Origin: an uncultured Chloroflexota bacterium
Lineage (GTDB): Bacteria > Chloroflexota > Limnocylindria > Limnocylindrales > CSP1-4
Reading direction: 5' to 3'
NCBI GenBank assembly: GCA_903930745.1
Contig: CAIYZX010000624.1
Location: 1 to 10,204, forward strand
DNA: 10,204 nt
Below, in pieces: positions 7,220-10,204 of this stretch (position 1 is the first letter of the stretch; every line of letters begins with the position of its first letter). The notes below the pieces were generated by a model. The model was given only the letters and a program-made list of their open reading frames with translations, made no database searches and was not told where the DNA came from. A program made the translations under genes and the position numbers.

Positions 7220-9274
7220 TTACCGGGCGGCGGGCCCCTGGCCGCCGTGCTCCCGGCCGTACGCATCCAGCAGCACGCCGATCGTCACGTCGCCGTAGCG
7301 GGCGTTGAGCTCGTCGCGCGCCACGCCCCAGAGGGTGCGCAGCGTGCGGGGCCCGCTCCGCTCAAGGTCGCGCAGCTTCGTGCCGCCGAAGCGCTCGATG
7401 CCCGGAATCCGGGAGAGCTCCTCGGCGAGACGCTGGGCGGCATCGGAGAGCGTGGTGGCCTCGGTGATGCCCGCGGCACCGGCAACGGCATCCGCGACAC
7501 GCCGGGCGTCACCGCGCGGCAGGTCTGACACCGGGGGATGCGGAGGCATCGGCGAGGTGAGCCCCGCGAGCGGGTCCGCCTTGGCGCCGGCGGCACTGAC
7601 GGCCTTCGCCGCGGCCTCGAAGCGCTGCTCCGGGGTCATCGACGGCGCGGCGGCCGGGGCAGGCTCGGACGGGGCGGCAGGCTGTGCGTGGACGTAGTCC
7701 GGCTCGGCACTGGCCGTGGCCTTGGGCGCGGAGGCGGACGCCTTGGACGCGGAGGCCGATGCCCCGCCCGCGCCCGCACCACCCGCAGGAGCAGCGCCGC
7801 CGCCCGTGGCCGGAGCAGCACCGCCGGATCCACCGGAGCCGCCCACCTTCTTCTTGATCCGATCGGCGACCGGGGCGCCTTCGCCACCCATCGCCTCGCC
7901 CAGGAGCTCCGGGATGTCGATGCCCGTGAGGCCCTTCACCGTGGCTGACGCCTCGGCGAGCGTGCGTGTCGTGGTCTTCACCACCTCGGATGCGCCGTCC
8001 GTGGACAGCACGGTGAGCTTGTCGATCTGGCCAATGGGCTCCGCGGCCGCCCGGACGATCTCCGGGAGCATCGAGAGCACGGTGGAGATGATGGCCGCCT
8101 CGTTGAACGAGCGGTAGGCGTCTGCCTTGAGGGCCAGCGCCTTCGCCTCCGCCTCGCCCTTCGTGAAGACGATGCCGGCCTCCGCGTTGCCCTCGAGGGT
8201 GGTCTGCTTCGCGATGGCCTCCGCGTTCACCTCGGTGACGCGCGCCTGCGCCTCGCCCTTGGTCACCTGCACCGAGGCCTCGGCCTGGCCTGCGAGCTTC
8301 ACCCGCTCGGCCTCGGCCTGGGCGGCGGCGATCCGGGCCAGCTTGTCGCCCTCGGCGCGCTTGACCTGGGCATCCGCCTCGGCCTCGGCCGGACGGATCG
8401 TGGATGCCACGAGCTCCTTCTGGCGGCGGTCCGCCTCCAGCTGGGCCAGCTCCGTCTGCTTGCGAACCACCTCCTGCTGGGACTCGGCCTGGGCGAGCGG
8501 ACCCGCCTGTGCCGCCTTCGCCTGCGCGGCGGCGGTCTGGGCCTCCACGTCCGCCTGGCGGAGCTGCACGTCCCGCATGGCGTTCAGCTTGATCTGCTGT
8601 GCCTCGGCCTCGCGAACCGCGGCCTCCTGGTCCGCCTGGGCCTTGGCCATACGGGCATCACGCTCGCGGCGGGCTGTCTCCTGCTGGCCGATGAGATCCA
8701 TGTAGCCAACCTCGTCCCGGATGGCCTGGATCGTGAAGTTGTCGATGGCGAGGCCGGAGGTGGCGAGGTCAGCCTTCGCCGCGCCCTGGACCTCCTGCTG
8801 GAACTTCTGGCGGTCGTAGTTGAGCTCCTCCACGGTGAGCGTGCCCACGATGGAGCGAAGCGAGCCCTCCAGGACGTTCTTGACGATGGAATCCAGGAGG
8901 TCCTCGCGGTCAAGGAAGCGCTCCGCGGCGTTCCTGATGGACTCCTCGTCACCACCGATCTTCACGGTGGCCACGCCCTGCACCGCGCACTTGATGCCCT
9001 GCTTGGTCACGGCATCCGACAGCTGGATGTTGATCTGGCGTGCCGACAGGTGAAGCCGGCCAAGCTTGTGCACCAGCGGCAGGACGATCACACGGCCGGC
9101 ACGCACCACCTTGAGCTGACTGGGTGACCCGCCGAAGACGCCACCCGTGCGGACAAGCGCCTCGTTCGCGCCGGCAACCTTCACTCGGCTGGTCGCGTAC
9201 GCGAACAGCAGGACGACGATGACGACCGGGAGGATGACGGCCAGCACGCTGCCGTCGAAGTCGAAGAGACTCAT
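7220..9274 (-). CDS. Flotillin-family SPFH/band-7 membrane scaffold protein with extra C-terminal region
   Basis: The 684-residue product is a bacterial flotillin (YuaG/FloT, YqiK type), a scaffold of functional membrane microdomains. Order: N-terminal membrane helix at 9-27, SPFH/band-7 domain about 30-195, a long Ala/Glu-rich coiled coil about 198-390 containing AEA-type repeats typical of flotillins, then a conserved C-terminal segment to about 478 (LPEIVRAAAEPIGQIDKLTV, then GIDIPELLGE). Flotillins usually end near 500 residues. Here a Gly/Ala/Ser/Pro linker (479-545) follows, then a charged, helical-looking segment (546-684) containing IPGIERFGGTKLRDLERSG, which is faintly like a helix-hairpin-helix. 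The ATG start overlaps the nfeD-like stop by four bases (ATGA) with GGGGAG ten bases upstream, indicating translational coupling. FtsH, a known flotillin client in Bacillus, is encoded nearby but not in the same operon. Family is secure; the role of the extension is unknown. Confidence 0.93.
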   Translation of the reverse strand: MSLFDFDGSVLAVILPVVIVVLLFAYATSRVKVAGANEALVRTGGVFGGSPSQLKVVRAGRVIVLPLVHKLGRLHLSARQINIQLSDAVTKQGIKCAVQGVATVKIGGDEESIRNAAERFLDREDLLDSIVKNVLEGSLRSIVGTLTVEELNYDRQKFQQEVQGAAKADLATSGLAIDNFTIQAIRDEVGYMDLIGQQETARRERDARMAKAQADQEAAVREAEAQQIKLNAMRDVQLRQADVEAQTAAAQAKAAQAGPLAQAESQQEVVRKQTELAQLEADRRQKELVASTIRPAEAEADAQVKRAEGDKLARIAAAQAEAERVKLAGQAEASVQVTKGEAQARVTEVNAEAIAKQTTLEGNAEAGIVFTKGEAEAKALALKADAYRSFNEAAIISTVLSMLPEIVRAAAEPIGQIDKLTVLSTDGASEVVKTTTRTLAEASATVKGLTGIDIPELLGEAMGGEGAPVADRIKKKVGGSGGSGGAAPATGGGAAPAGGAGAGGASASASKASASAPKATASAEPDYVHAQPAAPSEPAPAAAPSMTPEQRFEAAAKAVSAAGAKADPLAGLTSPMPPHPPVSDLPRGDARRVADAVAGAAGITEATTLSDAAQRLAEELSRIPGIERFGGTKLRDLERSGPRTLRTLWGVARDELNARYGDVTIGVLLDAYGREHGGQGPAAR

Positions 9275-9831
9275 GCGCCTTGCTCCCCGCTACCGGCCGC
9301 CACGGCGGGCGACCCCTGGTCCATGACGATGACGGCGGAGCCCGCAACACCGGTCACCGTGACCGTGCGACCCGCCGGAATGTCCCGCTCTGACGTTGCG
9401 GCGTACTCGTGTGTCTGGCCCTCCGCCTTGACAAGCACACTGCCGAACCGGGCCGCCGGGATGCCGACGCTGACATAGGCGCTGCCGCCCACGAGGTCCG
9501 CGAGCTTGAAGGGTTCTGCGCTCTCGCTGCGCCGGAGCACGCCGAAGAGCGTGCCCGCCAGGACGGCACCCGCGACGCCGGAGGCTGCCCCCACCGCCGC
9601 CGCGCCGCCGCCATGCCACCCCATGACCTGCGTTGCGATGAGGCCCCCGGCCCCGAACATGCCCACGAAGCCAAGCAGGATGGGCGTGATGGTGGTGCCG
9701 CCGATGTCGAAGCCGAGACCATCAAGCAGGCCGCCGAGAACGTCATCAAACACCACGGTGATGAGGAGGAGGACCCCGCCGGCAAGCGCCGCCACGGCGA
9801 AGACCCAGTCCTCAACGGGAATCTCGATCAT
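9271..9831 (-). CDS. NfeD-like (YuaF/YqiJ-type) membrane protein, flotillin partner
   Basis: The 186-residue protein has three predicted membrane helices (about 10-29, 49-70 and 74-99) followed by a soluble beta-rich OB-fold domain (about 105-172) ending in VTVTGVAGSAVIVM. This matches short NfeD-like proteins, which are nearly always encoded next to an SPFH-domain gene; in Bacillus the equivalent pair is yuaF-floT. The partner role is structural, helping flotillin assembly or membrane organisation; no protease (ClpP-like) domain is present, unlike long NfeD. The ATG at 9831 has GGGAGG twelve bases upstream, a slightly long spacing. The upstream frame remains open for 19 codons but lacks a better start. 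The last codons overlap the flotillin start (ATGA). Family assignment is from architecture and position as well as sequence. Confidence 0.87.
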   Translation of the reverse strand: MIEIPVEDWVFAVAALAGGVLLLITVVFDDVLGGLLDGLGFDIGGTTITPILLGFVGMFGAGGLIATQVMGWHGGGAAAVGAASGVAGAVLAGTLFGVLRRSESAEPFKLADLVGGSAYVSVGIPAARFGSVLVKAEGQTHEYAATSERDIPAGRTVTVTGVAGSAVIVMDQGSPAVAAGSGEQGA

Positions 9832-9854
9832 CCTGGTCAGGCCACCTCCCCAGG

Positions 9855-9892
9855 CGTCGTGCTCTCGACGCGGTTGGCCCGCGAACACGACG
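9855..9892 (-). repeat. Two-tier hairpin in the leader of the nfeD-flotillin operon
   Basis: CGTCGTG (9855-9861) pairs with CACGACG (9886-9892); inside it CGCGG (9869-9873) pairs with CCGCG (9879-9883) around a TTGGC-complement loop. It lies four bases upstream of the GGGAGG ribosome-binding site (9845-9850) and would be at the extreme 5' end of the message if the candidate promoter is real. It may stabilise the mRNA or tune translation. Confidence 0.4.
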
Positions 9893-9903
9893 GGCTGACG
9901 GCC

Positions 9904-9932
9904 AGCATAGAGCCCGGACAGGGTCTGGGGAA
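9904..9932 (-). promoter_or_regulatory. Weak candidate promoter of the nfeD-flotillin operon
   Basis: The minus strand has TATGCT (9904-9909), two mismatches from the TATAAT consensus, as a possible -10. TTCCCC (9927-9932) lies 17 bp upstream at the -35 position, a poor match to TTGACA. It is the best candidate in the 141-bp gap after the FtsB-like gene, and would give a leader of about 65 bases. Confidence 0.3.
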
Positions 9933-9972
9933 GGTAGAACAGCCCTATTTGAGGGAGGACGAGGGTGCCGCT

Positions 9973-10204
9973 TCAGTTCCCTGCGTGCGCGCCCGTGCCC
10001 AGCAGGAGCTCCAGCCACGCGTCCAGCGGTGCCTGGCGCTGCGTGTCCGCGCCGAGCCGGACCGAGGCGGAGCCCGGCGCGTCGTCCGGCAGCGCGGGCG
10101 CGTTCTCCTCCAGCTGGAACGGGATCTCCCTGGCGGTGCCAAGGCGGTACTCGCGCGCGGCCTGGACGATGAACGCCTGGCGCTGGATGAGCGCGAGCTC
10201 CTGC
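9973..10204 (-). CDS. Septum formation initiator (FtsB/DivIC-like), C-terminal fragment
   Basis: The last 76 codons of a gene that enters from the right edge and ends in TGA. The frame has the strong G/C third-position bias of the neighbouring genes. The segment starts with a helix (QELALIQRQAFIVQAARE), then EYRLGTAREIPFQLEENAP, a pattern like the end of the FtsB/DivIC coiled coil and its following conserved region (A-R-E-x-L-x-x-x-x-P-G-E-I-x-F), then a short Pro/Ala/Asp stretch and a terminal helix PLDAWLELLLG. FtsB/DivIC proteins bridge FtsL and FtsQ in the divisome. The resemblance is moderate because the N-terminal membrane helix and most of the coiled coil are outside the window. Being a real coding end is more certain than the function. 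Confidence 0.6.
   Translation of the reverse strand, partial: QELALIQRQAFIVQAAREYRLGTAREIPFQLEENAPALPDDAPGSASVRLGADTQRQAPLDAWLELLLGTGAHAGN

Noticed and set aside
5937..7266. Long minus-strand frames with Gly/Cys or Arg/Leu-rich repeats
   Set aside because: They mirror the Pro/Gln/Trp repeats of the plus-strand membrane protein and have no ribosome-binding site or family resemblance. The plus frame has a proper start, a membrane helix and a terminator.

Overview
The window is GC-rich and looks like ordinary chromosomal DNA from a free-living, high-GC bacterium. Protein resemblances point to Chloroflexota (a Limnocylindria/Ellin6529-like lineage): the FtsH sequence, the PPase, the partial FtsB/DivIC-like tail and the stand-alone DnaB-type ATPase. 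A high-GC actinobacterium is the main alternative. This assignment is recognition from memory, not a search. Nearly all genes lie on the minus strand; the exceptions are one plus-strand membrane-protein gene and its terminator.

Layout, left to right. (1) Positions 1-3282 hold a compact minus-strand gene string, read right to left: an M20 zinc peptidase, a stand-alone DnaB-C/RecA-fold ATPase, inorganic pyrophosphatase (ppa), and the start of an RNA 2',3'-cyclic phosphodiesterase (thpR) that runs off the left edge. Gaps are short and the ppa/thpR ends overlap, so co-transcription is likely. (2) Positions 3389-5443 hold ftsH, with a TTG start set by a perfect Shine-Dalgarno, a TATACT -10 box upstream and a strong 11-bp terminator hairpin downstream. 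(3) Positions 5444-5846 are a 400-bp non-coding stretch rich in inverted and direct repeats and lacking any TA dinucleotide for 350 bp. It ends in the terminator of a tRNA-Met(CAU) gene (5847-5921), which has its own TAGAAT promoter. (4) Positions 6061-7140 hold the only plus-strand gene: a single-pass membrane protein with a Pro/Gln/Ala-rich, repeat-bearing N-terminal tail and a four-cysteine extracytoplasmic domain of unknown function. It is followed by a hairpin shared with the convergent neighbour. (5) Positions 7220-9831 hold a translationally coupled NfeD-like/flotillin pair, the classic bacterial membrane-microdomain scaffold operon; the flotillin carries an unusual extra C-terminal region of about 200 residues. 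(6) Positions 9973-10204 hold the C-terminal end of an FtsB/DivIC-like septum-formation protein running off the right edge.

Most genes are housekeeping: membrane protein quality control (FtsH), membrane organisation (flotillin/NfeD), phosphate metabolism (Ppa), peptide hydrolysis and cell division. No mobile element, CRISPR array or defence island is visible. The parts most worth a second look are the extended flotillin, the DnaB-like ATPase lacking the conserved sensor glutamine, the recently duplicated Pro/Gln repeat in the membrane protein, and the structured, TA-free spacer between ftsH and the tRNA.
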